Shown here piece by piece: positions 5,885-6,611 of a stretch of 6,611 nucleotides of DNA. Where the stretch lies: the NCBI GenBank assembly GCA_937889855.1, contig CALBYK010000327.1, forward strand, positions 1 to 6,611, in the 5' to 3' direction. The notes beneath the pieces are model-generated. The model did no database searches and had not been told where the DNA came from. It was given only the letters and a program-made list of their open reading frames with translations. The stretch is from an uncultured Prevotella sp. (lineage in GTDB: Bacteria > Bacteroidota > Bacteroidia > Bacteroidales > Bacteroidaceae). Numbering within the stretch: the stretch's first letter is position 1; each line of letters opens with the position of its first letter. The position numbers were made by a program, and so were the translations under genes.

Positions 5885-6611
5885 ATGTTTCACGGTTTGA
5901 AAACAACTCTACGCACTCTCACGGCACTCCTCGCCACAGCCCTCACGCTCGGCAGTTGCTCACTGATGCACGACGACCTTGAGCCGTGCGACACAGGCAT
6001 ATACCTACACTTCAAGTACGACTACAACACGCAGCGTGCCGACCTCTTCAGCGACCACGTGGGCGGCATCGTACTCATGGTGTACGACAAGGACGGACAC
6101 TTCCTCTTCCGACAGGATGCCTACAACACCGCCGCCGATGCTCCGCTGCGCCGGCACGACTTCGCCGTGCACCTCAACCTGCAGCCTGGCGACTACCAGT
6201 TCATCGCCATCGCCAAGCAGAAACGCTACAAGGACGCTCTCGCAACGCCCGGTGCCAAGTTTCGCATCCACGCCCACACCGACGGCGAGCACATGACAAC
6301 CTTCAACACCGTGCTCGACCGCATCGAGGGCGGCGACATCTGCGACGTTGACAACTCAGCACCCCTCGACACTCTGTGGCACGGCATGTCCAGCCATCTC
6401 ACCACCGTGCGCGACCTCCAGGCCACACACGACACCATCTCGCTCGTGCGCGACACCAAGCAGCTCACCATTTCGCTGCACCAGCTCGACAACCCCGCCG
6501 ACATCTCCGCCGACGACTTTGCCTGCGAGATAATAGCCGACAACGGCCACATCAACCACGACAACTCTCTTGCCCGCGACAGCAAGCTAAGATATACACC
6601 ATTCCACACCT
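5885..6611 (+). CDS. mfa2: FimB/Mfa2-family fimbrial anchor lipoprotein (partial, 3' end missing)
   Basis: This frame is open from the ATG at 5885 to the window end with no stop, giving 242 residues; family members are usually around 300 aa, so the C-terminus is missing. The protein begins MFHGLKTTLRTLTALLATAL and reaches a lipobox LGSC with the lipidated cysteine at residue 25. The family signature CDTGIYLHFKYDYN follows at about 35-48, then FSDHVGGIVLMVYDKDGHFLF and LNLQPGDYQFIAIAKQKRY, the usual beta-sandwich strands. In P. gingivalis, Mfa2 (or FimB for FimA) is an outer-membrane lipoprotein that anchors the fibre and limits its length. The gene follows the fimbrillin gene after a 74-nt gap with a strong hairpin. 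Codon use is strongly C-ending (GAC, GCC, CTC), unlike the AT-rich inner parts of the fimbrillin gene. The symbol is given by family and position; FimB-type naming is equally possible. Confidence 0.85.
   Translation, partial: MFHGLKTTLRTLTALLATALTLGSCSLMHDDLEPCDTGIYLHFKYDYNTQRADLFSDHVGGIVLMVYDKDGHFLFRQDAYNTAADAPLRRHDFAVHLNLQPGDYQFIAIAKQKRYKDALATPGAKFRIHAHTDGEHMTTFNTVLDRIEGGDICDVDNSAPLDTLWHGMSSHLTTVRDLQATHDTISLVRDTKQLTISLHQLDNPADISADDFACEIIADNGHINHDNSLARDSKLRYTPFHT

Noticed and set aside
5979..6609. Several overlapping open frames on both strands near the right end
   Set aside because: All overlap the Mfa2-like frame, which has a lipoprotein signal and family motifs. The others are low-complexity Arg/Pro/Thr/Ser/Val-rich translations typical of shadow frames in GC-rich codons.

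Overview
The window looks like chromosomal DNA from a member of the order Bacteroidales, possibly Prevotellaceae-like; the genus is not resolved. Three things point this way. The fimbrial genes belong to the Bacteroidales type V (FimA/Mfa1) pilus families. Promoters follow the Bacteroidota pattern TTTG-N~20-TAnnTTTG. Gene starts are preceded by A-rich leaders with no Shine-Dalgarno sequence.

Layout: positions 1-34 are a short non-coding end. The minus strand then carries one housekeeping gene (35-1528), an RsmF/NOP2/Sun-type RNA m5C methyltransferase with its own well-formed promoter (1558-1589). A divergent, AT-rich intergenic region (1529-1917) holds that promoter, a hairpin with a C7 loop, a probable forward promoter and an A-rich leader. 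The plus strand then carries a compact fimbrial cluster: a DUF3575 outer-membrane protein (1918-2490), a DUF3868 protein with an OmpA-like domain and a helical C-terminus (2534-3973), an Mfa1-family major fimbrillin lipoprotein (4023-5810), and a FimB/Mfa2-family anchor lipoprotein (5885 to the window end, no stop seen). The gaps are 43, 49 and 74 nt and the last one contains a strong 15-bp hairpin, so one transcript with an internal processing or attenuation point is likely.

How the genes may work together: the major subunit is exported as a lipoprotein, and its first arginine (Arg54) is placed like the known protease site of P. gingivalis Mfa1, so it is probably trimmed there and polymerised by strand exchange. 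The Mfa2-like lipoprotein would anchor the fibre and limit its length. The two upstream genes have the features of an outer-membrane barrel and a periplasmic peptidoglycan-binding protein. They may assist assembly or fix the pilus base to the cell wall, but this is inference because neither DUF family has a settled function.

The most unusual sequence features are two near-identical 22-bp palindromes inside non-conserved parts of the methyltransferase gene, and the hairpin between the major subunit and anchor genes. No RNA genes, insertion sequences or CRISPR arrays were seen.
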